A stretch of DNA of 64,000 nucleotides, taken from JBGAKG01 sp044224495 (GTDB lineage Bacteria; Myxococcota_A; Polyangia; Polyangiales; Polyangiaceae). The notes under the pieces are model-generated. The model saw only the letters and a list, made by a program, of their open reading frames with translations. It was not told the origin of the DNA and did no database searches. The DNA lies in contig JBGAKG010000009.1 of assembly GCA_044224495.1 (NCBI GenBank), positions 62,001 to 126,000 of the forward strand. Direction: 5' to 3'. Every line of letters starts with the position of its first letter. Within the stretch, counting starts at the first letter, position 1. Below are positions 16,214-25,012 of this stretch, one piece after another. The position numbers and the translations under genes were made by a program.

Positions 16214-17140
16214 TCACGCAGCGTGGGTGGCGCTCACGGGGGCGCTCGCCTTCGCCGACGCAAGCGTCTCGCTCACGGCCTTCTCGCTCCAGGTCCAGAG
16301 CTCCTTCGCGAGCTTCTCGTCCTTGGCGAGCGGGTTCATCCGCGCTTCGCGGCACTTGTCCCAGTAGCGCGCGGTGAGCCCGGCGACGTCGGGCGACGTC
16401 GCGCAGTGGAGCGACGTGAGCGCCCCTTCTTCGTTGGTGATCATGAAGAGCTTCATGATCGGACGCACGAACCCGGGCACGTTGCGCCACACGTCGGACG
16501 CGACCACGCCCGGGTGCAGGGAATAGGTCGAGATCTTCGTGTCCGAGAGCCGCCGCGCGAGCTCGTTCGCGTGGAGCACGTTCATCAGCTTCGACGCGCC
16601 GTACATCCTGAGCGCGCTGCCAAGACGCGCTCGGAGGAACCGAGCGCTATGCGTCGTCGCCGACGTCCGCGCTTCGTCCAGGTACAGCCCCTTCGCGCGG
16701 ACGTGCGCCTTGCTCGACACGTTGACGATCCGACCCTGCGGTGCGTCCTTCAGGAGCGGCAGGAGCAGGTTCGTGAAGTGGAACGGACCGAGGTGGTTCG
16801 TCCCGATCGTCATCTCGAACCCGTCCTTCGTGAGCCCCGGCGTGCCCGCGAGCCCGGCGTTGTTGATCAGGACGTCGAGCTTGCGCCCGCTGGCCAGGTA
16901 CTCCTTGGCCGCCCGATCCGTCGCGGCGAGGTCGGCGAGGTCGAGCTTCAGGAAGTGGAGCTTCGCGTCCGGAAAGCGCGCTTGGAGCTCCGTGAGCACC
17001 GGGCGCGTCTTGTCCTCCGACCGGGCGGCGAGGGTGACCGTGGCGCCGCGCTCGGCGAGCGCGGTGACCGTGGCGCGGCCGATGCCGGCGTTCGCACCGG
17101 TGACGAGGAAGAACTTGCCCGAGAGGTCGCGGTCGCTCAT
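16214..17140 (-). CDS. Short-chain dehydrogenase (retinol dehydrogenase-like)
   Basis: 308 residues. Cofactor motif TGANAGIG at 14-21, NNAG at about 93-96, catalytic Ser in NVSSKA and YGASK as the YxxxK pair. The pattern matches the RDH11-14/WWOX-like group of NADP-dependent SDRs that oxidise or reduce hydrophobic alcohols. Start at ATG 17140, because upstream sequence is low-complexity and belongs to the next gene. Ends 25 bases before the amidase start on the same strand. Confidence 0.9.
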   Translation of the reverse strand: MSDRDLSGKFFLVTGANAGIGRATVTALAERGATVTLAARSEDKTRPVLTELQARFPDAKLHFLKLDLADLAATDRAAKEYLASGRKLDVLINNAGLAGTPGLTKDGFEMTIGTNHLGPFHFTNLLLPLLKDAPQGRIVNVSSKAHVRAKGLYLDEARTSATTHSARFLRARLGSALRMYGASKLMNVLHANELARRLSDTKISTYSLHPGVVASDVWRNVPGFVRPIMKLFMITNEEGALTSLHCATSPDVAGLTARYWDKCREARMNPLAKDEKLAKELWTWSEKAVSETLASAKASAPVSATHAA

Positions 17141-17174
17141 GGGCGCACAACCTGCGTTCGCGACCTGGGGTTCG

Positions 17175-17339
17175 CTACTCGCGTTTCTGGGCCGGGGCGT
17201 CGCCGCCCTTGCCGGCGCCGGCTTCACGGCACTTGCAGCGCTGATCCTTCGGGACGTTGCCGAGAACCTGCTCGATGTGGGCGCCGCAGCCGGCGTACGT
17301 CGGTTTGCCACACTGGTTGCACTGGACACGAACGCACAT
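17175..17339 (-). CDS. Small Cys-rich zinc-binding-like protein, 54 residues
   Basis: Too short for routine gene lists, but it has an ATG, a GGAG ribosome site 8 bases upstream and family-like sequence: MCVRVQCNQCGKPTYAGCG, then CKCRE near residue 36. Cysteines at 2, 7, 10, 18, 35 and 37 include a CxxC and a CxC pair that could bind zinc. I recall similar 50-60 residue proteins in actinobacteria and myxobacteria, of unknown role. It lies between the SDR and enoyl-CoA hydratase genes. Confidence 0.78.
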   Translation of the reverse strand: MCVRVQCNQCGKPTYAGCGAHIEQVLGNVPKDQRCKCREAGAGKGGDAPAQKRE

Positions 17340-17409
17340 GGTGGACTCCATTTACTCGCATTCGTCGCCGGGCGCATCCGCCGGCGCATCTCCCGCAGGG
17401 GCGAGCGCT

Positions 17410-18111
17410 TCAGCGGCTGAACATCTTCTGAATCCGCGCCTTGAGCTCGGGACCGGTCCAGAGGGGCTCGATCCGGGCCTCGAAGTCGGCTTGCGCGGCG
17501 TCCACGTCGAAGGTGCCTTTGCGGAGGACGCCCTTCGTGTGCGCGTAGACCGCGCGCGGGTGGCTCGCGAGGAAAGCGAGGCGCTCTTCGGCGAGCTTCC
17601 GCCCGTCCTTCGCGACCGCATCGACGAGGCCCATCCGCGCCGCCTCGGCGGGCGCGAAGAGCTCGGCGCCGAGGACGACGCGCTCGAGCACGGCCGGTCG
17701 CACCGTGCGTTGCACCATCGCGAGAATGCGCGGAGGGAAGGGGAGCCCCAACGCGGTCTCGTTGAGCCCGATCCGAATCGCGGGATCGTCGTCGGCGATG
17801 GACTCGTCGCAGCACAACGCGAGCACGCAGCCACCGGCGATCGCGTGGCCGTTCACGTGGGCGACGGTCGGCGCGGGGTACGAGTAGAGCGCTTCGACCA
17901 GCCGGTCGAGGGTCGCGAGGAAGTGGCGCATCCCGGCGCGATCGAGCCCGGCGACCTCCTTGAGGTTCAACCCGGCGGAGAACGCCCCGGAGCCCGGGCG
18001 GCCCGTCAGCAGGATGGGCTCGCCGTCAGCGCGGGCGAGGCCCTCGAGCAGCGCCTCCATCGAGGCAGTCGAGAGCGCATTCTTGCCGGGGGCGTCGAGG
18101 AGGAGCTCCAT
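17410..18111 (-). CDS. Enoyl-CoA hydratase/isomerase family protein
   Basis: 233 residues, slightly short for the crotonase family (about 255-270). Oxyanion-hole segments FSAGLNLKEV and GHAIAGGCVLALCCDE are present, and NETALGLPFP supplies a Glu at the second acid position. The first catalytic Glu of true enoyl-CoA hydratases is not evident, so isomerase or other CoA chemistry is possible. The C-terminus is short. Starts at ATG 18111 with a weak ribosome site. Confidence 0.85.
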   Translation of the reverse strand: MELLLDAPGKNALSTASMEALLEGLARADGEPILLTGRPGSGAFSAGLNLKEVAGLDRAGMRHFLATLDRLVEALYSYPAPTVAHVNGHAIAGGCVLALCCDESIADDDPAIRIGLNETALGLPFPPRILAMVQRTVRPAVLERVVLGAELFAPAEAARMGLVDAVAKDGRKLAEERLAFLASHPRAVYAHTKGVLRKGTFDVDAAQADFEARIEPLWTGPELKARIQKMFSR

Positions 18112-18155
18112 GGCCGGAGACTTAGGGGTGGTTCGCGTTCCCGGAAAGCGCCGGC

Positions 18156-18881
18156 TCAGGGCGCGGGACGCCACACGGGCTGCTCGTGCTCGGCGGGGCG
18201 CCCGACGAGGAGCTCGTGCGGGCGGTAGCGCCCCTTGTACTCGAGGGAGGCACAGCCCTCGACGCGGTAGCCGAGGTAGACGTGCTCGATCCCCACCCGC
18301 TTCGCGTCGGCGAGGAGGAGCACGACGTTGGCGACGCCGAGGCCGTCGTACGCAGGGTCGAAGTAGAAGTAGACCGCAGAGAGCGCGCGCTTCGTCTCGT
18401 CGACGAGGCCGAGCCCGACGAGGAGCCCCGTCTCGGGATCGCGGAAGCTCACCTCGCGCGCGCACGGGTGCGGGAACGCGAACTCGATCCGGTACTTCTC
18501 CGGATCGAGCACGCTCGCGTCCCACCCGCGCTCTTCCTCGCGGTTCCTGTGCCACTTCGCGTAGAGCGCGAGGCGCTCGTCGTCGACCCGCGGGCGCGCC
18601 CACTCGCGCCGCAGCGCCGCGTGCGCCTTCACCGCGCGGCGTTGGCTCTGCGAAGGACGGTACGTCGCGGCCGGGATGCGCAGCGTGATGCACTTGGTGC
18701 AGGCACCGCAGACGGGCCGGAAGTAGCAAGGCCCGAAGCGGCGCCAGCCGCGCTCGATCATCGCTCCGTACTCCTCGGGCGTGACGTCGAGCATCACGCG
18801 CGTCTCGAGCGACGCGCTCTCGCGCGGCAGGTAGACGCACGCGTGCGGCGGGTCGACGATGCGCTGGAGGAGCCGGGCCAC
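18156..18881 (-). CDS. bpt: Aspartate/glutamate leucyltransferase (Bpt)
   Basis: 241 residues, family length. The N-terminal domain has C-rich CYFRPVCGACTKCITLRIP, and the C-terminal ATE domain carries VGLGLVDETKRALSAVYFYFDP and YLGYRVEGCASLEYK. The enzyme adds Leu to N-terminal Asp or Glu, tagging proteins for ClpS/ClpAP. Its GTG start follows the SDR stop with no gap (TGA-GTG), so translation is coupled. The N-degron adaptor ClpS is not in this window. Confidence 0.93.
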   Translation of the reverse strand: MARLLQRIVDPPHACVYLPRESASLETRVMLDVTPEEYGAMIERGWRRFGPCYFRPVCGACTKCITLRIPAATYRPSQSQRRAVKAHAALRREWARPRVDDERLALYAKWHRNREEERGWDASVLDPEKYRIEFAFPHPCAREVSFRDPETGLLVGLGLVDETKRALSAVYFYFDPAYDGLGVANVVLLLADAKRVGIEHVYLGYRVEGCASLEYKGRYRPHELLVGRPAEHEQPVWRPAP

Positions 18882-19586
18882 TCAGCCGTCGCCGTAGACG
18901 GGGATGAGCGCGCCGCTCGTGACGGGGAGGTGCCCGTCCAGCAGCGACACGATCGTCGTGGCGATCGCCTCGGGTTTGACCCACTTCGAGAAGTCCGCGT
19001 TCGGCATGGAGGCGCGGTTCGCGGCGGTGTCGATCGTGCTGGGGAGCACCGCGTTCACGGCGAGGCCGGTACCCTTGAGCTCCTCGCCGAGCCCGCGGAC
19101 GAGCGCGTGGAGCGCTGCCTTCGCCGCGCCGTAAACGATCGTCTTCGCGCCCGGCTCGAGCCCGCCCTTCGAGCCGATCGCGACGATGCGACCCTGCTTG
19201 CGCGGCTTCATCGCGCGCACGGCGCCGCGCGCGAAGAGAAAGAAGCTCTTCGCGTTGAGCGCCATCTGGCCATCCCACGTCTCGACCTTGGTCTCTTCGA
19301 TCGGGCCCATCGCGAAGCCGCCCGCGACGTGGACCAGCCCGTCGACGCGGCCGTGCTTCGCTTGGACGTCGGCGTAGAGCGCGTCGACGCTCTTCTCGTC
19401 GGTCACGTCGGTTCGGTGGAGCGAGTAGCGACCCTTCGCGGCGGCGAGCGCGGCTTCGAAGCGCGGGAGCTCCGACTCCTGGACGTAGGTGGCGACGACG
19501 AACCCGCCCGCGGCGGTGATCGCGTTCGCGACGGCGGTCCCGAGCGCGCCGGTGGCGCCCGTGAGGATGACGACGTGGTCCTTCAT
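18882..19586 (-). CDS. Short-chain dehydrogenase/reductase
   Basis: 234 residues. Cofactor motif TGATGALG at 9-16, VHVAGGFAMG in place of NNAG, AIGSKGGLEPG with catalytic Ser, and YGAAK for YxxxK. The C-terminal SGALIPVYGDG is typical of FabG-like SDRs. Substrate not inferable. First gene of a two-gene unit with bpt, to which it is immediately adjacent. Confidence 0.9.
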   Translation of the reverse strand: MKDHVVILTGATGALGTAVANAITAAGGFVVATYVQESELPRFEAALAAAKGRYSLHRTDVTDEKSVDALYADVQAKHGRVDGLVHVAGGFAMGPIEETKVETWDGQMALNAKSFFLFARGAVRAMKPRKQGRIVAIGSKGGLEPGAKTIVYGAAKAALHALVRGLGEELKGTGLAVNAVLPSTIDTAANRASMPNADFSKWVKPEAIATTIVSLLDGHLPVTSGALIPVYGDG

Positions 19587-19677
19587 CGACGGTTCCCTTC
19601 TTCGCAGTGGTGGTTCGAGAAGCGGTAGCCCGATCGGACGCCTCGGGCAACGGGGATGAGGTAGCGTCCTATCCCCG

Positions 19678-21363
19678 ATGAACCGCGCCGCCTCCCTCCT
19701 CGTTGCTCTGGTCTCGACCTCGGTCCTCGTCGTCGCCTGTGGCGGCGGCAACGACGGAAGGCCCGTCGCCACGCCCACCACGTCCGCCTCAGCCATGAAT
19801 GCACCTCCGCTCCCCCCGGGTCCCGAAGGGCGCGCGCGCGCGCTCGTGCTCGCGTTCGCCAAAGCCGACTGGGCTCACGCCGGCGTGACGTTCGCCCCCG
19901 AGCTGACCGCCGCGCTCCCGCCCGAGAAGCTCTCGGAGCTCTGGGCCACGCTCCAGAAGGCGGGCGGTCCGTACAAGGCGATCACCGCCGCCGAGGTGCT
20001 GCCGAAGGAAGCCGGCACGATCGTCAACCTCACGGTCCAGTTCGACCACCTGCGGAAGATCGTCCGCGTGGCCGTCGACAAGGACGACCACGTCATCGGG
20101 CTCTTCTATGGGCCGGTGAAGGAGGACCTCGAGGCGAAGACCCGCGCCATCCTCGAGGCCGCGACGAAGGGAGACTTCGTCCTCGCGTCGCGCGACTTCG
20201 GACAGGCCCTCCAGGATGGCCTCCCGCCGCCCAAGTTCCAGGCGACGTGGGCGTCGATCGAGAAGAACGCCGGCAAGTGGCAATCCATCACGTCGTTCGA
20301 GGTCGCCCCCTCGGGCACGAGCTGGGTCGCCCGCGCGCGCGCGAAGTTCGAGAAAGACGAGCTCGTCATCGAGGTCGCGTTCGACATCGACGAGAAGATC
20401 GTCGGCCTCTTCGCGAAGGCGCCGCCGGTGGACTGGGCTCCGCCGGCGTACGTGACGGCCGACAAAATCGAGGAGAAGGAGGTCGCGGTCGGCTCGAGCC
20501 CCGCGCTCCCCGCAACGCTGACCCTCCCGAAGGGCGCGACCGCACCCGTCGCGGCGCTCGTCCTCGTGCACGGCTCGGGCCCGAACGATCGCGACGAGAC
20601 GGTGGGCGCGACCAAGGTCTTCAAGGACCTCGCGTGGGGCCTCGCGAGCAAGGGGATCGCCGTCCTTCGCTACGAAAAGCGTAGCAAGGTGAGCCCGACC
20701 GGCATCGTCACCCAGAAGGACGAAGTCGAGGTCGCCGCGCACGACGCGATCGAGCTCCTGAAGAAGACGCCGGGCATCGATCCGAAGAAGATCTTCCTCC
20801 TCGGCCACAGCCAAGGTGGCTACCTGGCGCCTCGCATCGCGCAGGCGAACGCGGGGAGCCTCGCCGGAGTGGTCTTCCTCGCCGGGTCGACGCGCCCGCT
20901 CGAGGACTCGATCCTGGCGCAGTTCAAGTACTTCCAGACGCTCTCGCCGAACGAGCCGTCGCTCGGACCGCTCGTCGAGGCTGCGGTCGCGTTCAAGAAG
21001 AAGGTCGAAGATCCCAAATTGGGCAAAGACGAGGACGTCGCGCTCCCCACCGGGGGCTCGGTCAAGGGCGCGTACTTCCTCGACGTGCGCGGCTACGATC
21101 CGCCCGCGGTCGCCGAGAAGCTCGCCATGCGCGTGCTCGTGCTCCAGGGGGAGCGCGACTACCAGGTCACCCTCAAGGAAGACTACGAGGGCTGGAAGAA
21201 GAAGCTCTCGGCGAAGAAGAACGTGACGCTCAAGACCTACCCCGGGCTCAACCATCTCTTCGTCACGGGCACCGGGACGTCGCAGCCGGGCGAGTACCAA
21301 GTCCCGGGCCACGTCGACGAAGCGGTCGTCCGCGACGTCGCGTCGTGGATCAGCGGCAAGTGA
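19678..21363 (+). CDS. Lipoprotein with repeated N-terminal domain and alpha/beta hydrolase
   Basis: 561 residues. Signal ends at lipobox VVAC (Cys21). Two tandem copies of a DUF3887-like domain follow (about 50-150 and 155-260): AFAKADWAHAGVTFAPEL and AATKGDFVLASRDFGQAL begin equivalent units, each ending in an FDxxxxIVGLF strand. The C-terminal hydrolase has LVHGSGPNDRDE (oxyanion side), nucleophile elbow GHSQGG, LQGERDYQ acid region and GLNHLF with the catalytic His. This pairing is known in secreted Gram-positive hydrolases; here it is lipid-anchored. Ends 37 bases before the inverted repeat of the sigma-54 promoter region. Confidence 0.87.
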   Translation: MNRAASLLVALVSTSVLVVACGGGNDGRPVATPTTSASAMNAPPLPPGPEGRARALVLAFAKADWAHAGVTFAPELTAALPPEKLSELWATLQKAGGPYKAITAAEVLPKEAGTIVNLTVQFDHLRKIVRVAVDKDDHVIGLFYGPVKEDLEAKTRAILEAATKGDFVLASRDFGQALQDGLPPPKFQATWASIEKNAGKWQSITSFEVAPSGTSWVARARAKFEKDELVIEVAFDIDEKIVGLFAKAPPVDWAPPAYVTADKIEEKEVAVGSSPALPATLTLPKGATAPVAALVLVHGSGPNDRDETVGATKVFKDLAWGLASKGIAVLRYEKRSKVSPTGIVTQKDEVEVAAHDAIELLKKTPGIDPKKIFLLGHSQGGYLAPRIAQANAGSLAGVVFLAGSTRPLEDSILAQFKYFQTLSPNEPSLGPLVEAAVAFKKKVEDPKLGKDEDVALPTGGSVKGAYFLDVRGYDPPAVAEKLAMRVLVLQGERDYQVTLKEDYEGWKKKLSAKKNVTLKTYPGLNHLFVTGTGTSQPGEYQVPGHVDEAVVRDVASWISGK

Positions 21364-21392
21364 GCCGAGCCCCTCGCACGGGCGTCGTTTCT

Positions 21393-21425
21393 CGACATCG
21401 CGCGTAGGAAACACGCGACAAGTCG
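21393..21425. promoter_or_regulatory. Inverted repeat, candidate enhancer site for the sigma-54 activator
   Basis: TCGCGCGT-AGGAA-ACACGCGA (21398-21418; 7 of 8 arm bases pair), flanked by CGAC and GTCG. It lies about 100 bases upstream of the -24/-12 promoter, a typical distance for bacterial enhancer-binding proteins. A second short palindrome, CGGTAACCG, lies nearer the promoter at about 21440-21450. Confidence 0.5.
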
Positions 21426-21500
21426 TCGTTTTCGAGGATCGGTAACCGTTTTGGGCACCCCGCAGCCCGGTCGCCGCGATTTCGCGCGCCATTTCGCAGG

Positions 21501-21517
21501 TGGCACCTCCGTTGCAC
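21501..21517 (+). promoter_or_regulatory. Sigma-54 (RpoN) -24/-12 promoter for the dab operon
   Basis: TGGCAC-CTCCG-TTGCAC matches the consensus TGGCAC-N5-TTGCA exactly. The invariant GG (21502-21503) and GC (21514-21515) are 10 bases apart, as required. Transcription would begin near 21527, essentially at the ATG of the receiver-like gene (21528), so its mRNA may be nearly leaderless. The activator encoded at 27858 is the natural candidate regulator. Confidence 0.87.
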
Positions 21518-21527
21518 TTGGACGGGC

Positions 21528-21920
21528 ATGCCCTCGATCCGGCGGCCCCGTCTCCGTGCTCTCGTCGTCGGGACCGATCCGACCACGCGCGCCGCGCTGC
21601 TGAGCTACCTCCACGGCGCGGGGATCGACGCCGACGCTTGCGGTGACGCCAAGGGCCTCGAGCGTGCCTGCCGTGCTCCGCGCTCCGCTGCCGATGCGGT
21701 CGTCGTGTTCCCCGACGACCTCGCTCCGGCCGCGGTGCGCGCGACCTTGCGGGCTGCTCGCGCCGTCGGGCGCGACGTCCTTCTGGTCGTCGTCACCGCC
21801 TCGCCGCAGCGGTTCTCTGCGACGGCACCGCTTCACGTGCTCCCCAAGCCCGTCTTTGGCTGGACGCTCGTCGATGCGATCCGCGCGCACGCCGCGCGCT
21901 CGAAGGAAGGGGTGGCCTGA
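21528..21920 (+). CDS. Receiver-like (degenerate response-regulator) protein
   Basis: 130 residues with a CheY-like alternation and no output domain. Receiver landmarks are only partly kept. Asp17 holds one of the N-terminal acids, Thr90 and Lys107 (VLPKPV) match the switch Thr and the conserved Lys, but the end of strand 3 reads VVVFPDD with Phe61 where the phospho-acceptor Asp normally sits. It is probably a pseudo-receiver or partner protein. It is the first gene after the sigma-54 promoter and its stop abuts the dabA ATG (TGATG). A link to carbon transport is inferred from position only. Confidence 0.7.
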   Translation: MPSIRRPRLRALVVGTDPTTRAALLSYLHGAGIDADACGDAKGLERACRAPRSAADAVVVFPDDLAPAAVRATLRAARAVGRDVLLVVVTASPQRFSATAPLHVLPKPVFGWTLVDAIRAHAARSKEGVA

Positions 21921-24900
21921 TGGCGCGCCTCGGCCGCGATCGTCTGCGCGCGATCCTCGACGACGTCGCTCACCTCCTGCCGGCGCAGGCGCCGCTCGAG
22001 GTGTTCGTCCACCACAACACGCTCCACGCATACGAGAAGCTCCCGTTCCACGACGCGCTCGCGGCGGCGTTCGATCGAACCGGGGCGCGCGGGTACCTCG
22101 AGGAGGCGCAATACCGCGCGGCGTACGGCCGCGGTCGGATCACGGACGCCGACGTCGCGGCCGCGCTCCCGCGCTGGGTGCCGGCGGGGCTGCCCGCGTT
22201 GCCCGAGGGCGTGCCGTCGGCGGAGGAGCTGTGCCGCCTGGCGCTGCTCCACGACGTCGGCATCGAGACGAAGGCGGGGCTCTCGTGGGAGCTCACCGAA
22301 CATCGCGCCGACATGCACTTCGCGGACGATGTCGCGCGCGTCGCCAAGAATCGGATCGTGCGCGAAGCCACGGCGTGGCTCGAGGAGGTACTTGCCGCCG
22401 ACGGGCCCGAAGCGGTCGCGCGGCTGCTCGTCGGGGAGGGCGACGCGCGCCACGTCGCCGACGAGCTCGAGGTCCGCTTCGGGCGCCGCATGACCGCCTC
22501 CGGGCTCGGCGCCACGTTGAAGAAGGACGGCGAGGCGGCCGCGATCTCGTCGCTCTGGCAGGCTGCTCGGCGCATCGCGGCGCGGCTCGAGGTCCGGCGC
22601 GTTCGCCCGCCGCAGCCGACGTTCCCGCGCGACGCCGTGCTGGCGGTCGGCGGCGACGACCCCAACGACTTCGTGCATCCGCCCCTCATCCTGCTCGCGA
22701 GCGCGTTCCTCGATCGCGGACAGGCGCTGTGGGCGATGCCGGATCGCGAGCACGGCTTCTTCGTCGCGTTCCGGCGCGTGCTGGGCGCGGGCCACGCGGT
22801 GCGTCCGAGCTGGCTCGCGGGTCTCGGCACGCGGCTCCGCGCGTGGGAGGCGCGCGGGCTCGACGCCGAGGACGCGGCGATCGAGCTCCTGGAGGAGCTC
22901 GGCATCGCCGAGCGCGACGCGGCGAGCTTCATCGAGCGCAAGCTCGGGTTCCTCCCGGGTTGGGCGGGGATGTTCCATCGCCTCGAGTCCGCTCCGCGAA
23001 CCGACGAGCTCGCCCCGCGTCCGCGGCTCGCCGACTTCCTCGCCGTGCGCCTGTGCCTCGATCACTTGGCGCTCGCGGAGGTCGGCAAGCGGCTCGGCTT
23101 CCGGGGTCCGGTCGCGGGGCTCGTCGCCCACTGCGCGACGCTCCCGCACTTGGCTCCGCGCGACGAGCTCGAGGGCGCGAGCGACGAGCGGTCGGCGTGG
23201 CCGCTCTTCCGCCTGGCGCAGTATGCGGGGATCGCCGCGCCGCGGCTCGAGCGGCTCGGCGATGCGACGCTGCGCGAGATCCTCGATCTCCTCGAGCGCT
23301 TCGATCGCCGGGCGCACCTCCGCGTCTGGCACGAGGCTTACGAGAACCGCTACCGCGACGACCTGCTCGGAGCGCTCGCCGCGCCGCGACCCGAGGCGCC
23401 GCGAGCTCCCACCCTCCGCGCGCAGGTGGTCTTCTGCATCGACGATCGCAACGAGTCGATTCGGCGCCACCTCGAGGAGCTCTCTCCGGCGCACGCGACC
23501 TACGGGACGGCGGGGTTCTTCAACCTCGCGATCGCGTACCAAGGGATCGACGATCCCTCGACCTTCCCCTTGTGTCCGGTCGTCGTCACGCCCCAGCACC
23601 GCATCTCCGAGGAGGCGATCGACGTGCGACTGGCCGCCGCGCGCCGCCGCCGAAAGCGCTGGGCGTCGCAGGCGAGCGCCGGGGTCGGCTGGGCATCGCG
23701 CTCGCTCGTGCTCGGGCCGATCGTCATCTCGGTCGTCGGCATGCTCACGGCGCTGCCGCTCCTCGCGACGATCTTCGCGCCGTGGGTCGCGGGGCGACTG
23801 CGCCGCTCCGTCGAGGAGAAGCTCTTCCCGTCCGTCCAGACGCGCCTGTCGCTCCCGCGCGTCGGGGTCGACGCCGAGGGTCGTCTCCGGACCGGGTTCA
23901 CGATCGAGGAGAAGGCCTCGCGCGTGGCGACGCTGCTCGAGAACATCGGGCTCACGAAGGACTTCGCGCCGCTCGTCGCGATCATCGGTCACCACTCGTC
24001 GAGCGTGAACAACCCGCACTTCGCAGCCTACGCTTGCGGCGCGTGTGGTGGCCGGAGCGGCGGCCCGAACGCGCGCTTGTTCGCGCGCATGGCGAACCGG
24101 CCCGAGGTCCGCGCGGCGCTCCGGGAGCGCGGGATCGACGTCCCGGACGCGACGGTCTTCGTCGGCGGCGTGCACGACACCGCGACCGACCGGATCACCT
24201 TCTACGAGAGCGACGAGGGCGGTCTGACGGCGCCACCCGCGGAGCTCGCGGACCTCGAGCGCACGCTCGCGGTGGCTGCCGCGCGGAACGCGCACGAGCG
24301 ATGTCGGAAGTTCAGCTCCGAGCCGAAGAACCTCGATCCCGAAGAGGCGCAGCGGCGCGTGGAGGCACGGGCCTGGGACCTGAGCCAGGCGCGGCCCGAG
24401 CTCGGCCACGCGACGAACGCGGCGTGCATCGTCGGACGCCGCTCGCTCACGCAGGGGCTCTTCCTGGACCGGCGCGCGTTCCTGGTCTCGTACGACCCGT
24501 CGATCGACGCCGATGGGGCGATCCTCGAGCGCACGCTGCTCGCCGCGGCGCCGGTCTGCGCCGGCATCAACCTCGAGTACTACTTCTCGACGACCGACCG
24601 CGAGCGCTTCGGGGCGGGCACGAAGCTGCCTCACAACGTCACCGGGCTCGTCGGCGTGATGAACGGCGCGGCGAGCGATCTCCGGACGGGCCTCCCGAGC
24701 CAGATGATCGAGATCCACGAGCCGCTTCGGCTGCAGCTCGTCGTCGAGGCGCGGGTCGACGTCGTCGTCGCGATCCTGGCCCGGCAGCCCGAGCTCGCCG
24801 CGCTCGTGCGGAACGAGTGGGTGGTGCTCGTGGTGGTCGACCCCGAGACGCGCGCGATGCGCACGTGGGACGGCGTTCGCGGCGAGCTCGTCGGGTTCAC

Positions 24901-25012
24901 GCCGACCGTGCGGCCGCTCGCGGCCGTCGCGCGCTCCGTCGATTGGTACGACGGGAAAGCCGACGCGCTCTCCCCGGCGCGGATCGAGAGCGAGGTGCGC
25001 GATGTGGCGTGA
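21920..25012 (+). CDS. dabA: DabA, CO2-hydrating subunit of the inorganic-carbon accumulator
   Basis: 1030-residue member of the DUF2309/UPF0753 family. The beta-carbonic-anhydrase-like zinc site is intact: Cys506 and Asp508 in VVFCIDDRNES, His691 in IGHHSSSVNNPH, and Cys706 in ACGACGG. In characterised DAB complexes DabA vectorially hydrates CO2 using the proton or cation gradient delivered by DabB. The N-terminal LEVFVHHNTLHAYEK block is typical. It overlaps dabB by 11 bases. The family also occurs in heterotrophs, where it supplies bicarbonate for carboxylation reactions. No Rubisco or carboxysome genes appear here. Confidence 0.92.
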   Translation: MARLGRDRLRAILDDVAHLLPAQAPLEVFVHHNTLHAYEKLPFHDALAAAFDRTGARGYLEEAQYRAAYGRGRITDADVAAALPRWVPAGLPALPEGVPSAEELCRLALLHDVGIETKAGLSWELTEHRADMHFADDVARVAKNRIVREATAWLEEVLAADGPEAVARLLVGEGDARHVADELEVRFGRRMTASGLGATLKKDGEAAAISSLWQAARRIAARLEVRRVRPPQPTFPRDAVLAVGGDDPNDFVHPPLILLASAFLDRGQALWAMPDREHGFFVAFRRVLGAGHAVRPSWLAGLGTRLRAWEARGLDAEDAAIELLEELGIAERDAASFIERKLGFLPGWAGMFHRLESAPRTDELAPRPRLADFLAVRLCLDHLALAEVGKRLGFRGPVAGLVAHCATLPHLAPRDELEGASDERSAWPLFRLAQYAGIAAPRLERLGDATLREILDLLERFDRRAHLRVWHEAYENRYRDDLLGALAAPRPEAPRAPTLRAQVVFCIDDRNESIRRHLEELSPAHATYGTAGFFNLAIAYQGIDDPSTFPLCPVVVTPQHRISEEAIDVRLAAARRRRKRWASQASAGVGWASRSLVLGPIVISVVGMLTALPLLATIFAPWVAGRLRRSVEEKLFPSVQTRLSLPRVGVDAEGRLRTGFTIEEKASRVATLLENIGLTKDFAPLVAIIGHHSSSVNNPHFAAYACGACGGRSGGPNARLFARMANRPEVRAALRERGIDVPDATVFVGGVHDTATDRITFYESDEGGLTAPPAELADLERTLAVAAARNAHERCRKFSSEPKNLDPEEAQRRVEARAWDLSQARPELGHATNAACIVGRRSLTQGLFLDRRAFLVSYDPSIDADGAILERTLLAAAPVCAGINLEYYFSTTDRERFGAGTKLPHNVTGLVGVMNGAASDLRTGLPSQMIEIHEPLRLQLVVEARVDVVVAILARQPELAALVRNEWVVLVVVDPETRAMRTWDGVRGELVGFTPTVRPLAAVARSVDWYDGKADALSPARIESEVRDVA

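Noticed and set aside
17410..19650. A frame of over 700 codons covering the enoyl-CoA hydratase, bpt and SDR region
   Set aside because: Only the last 233 codons (17410-18111) look like a protein family; the rest is a shadow of bpt and the SDR, which have recognised motifs in their own frames.
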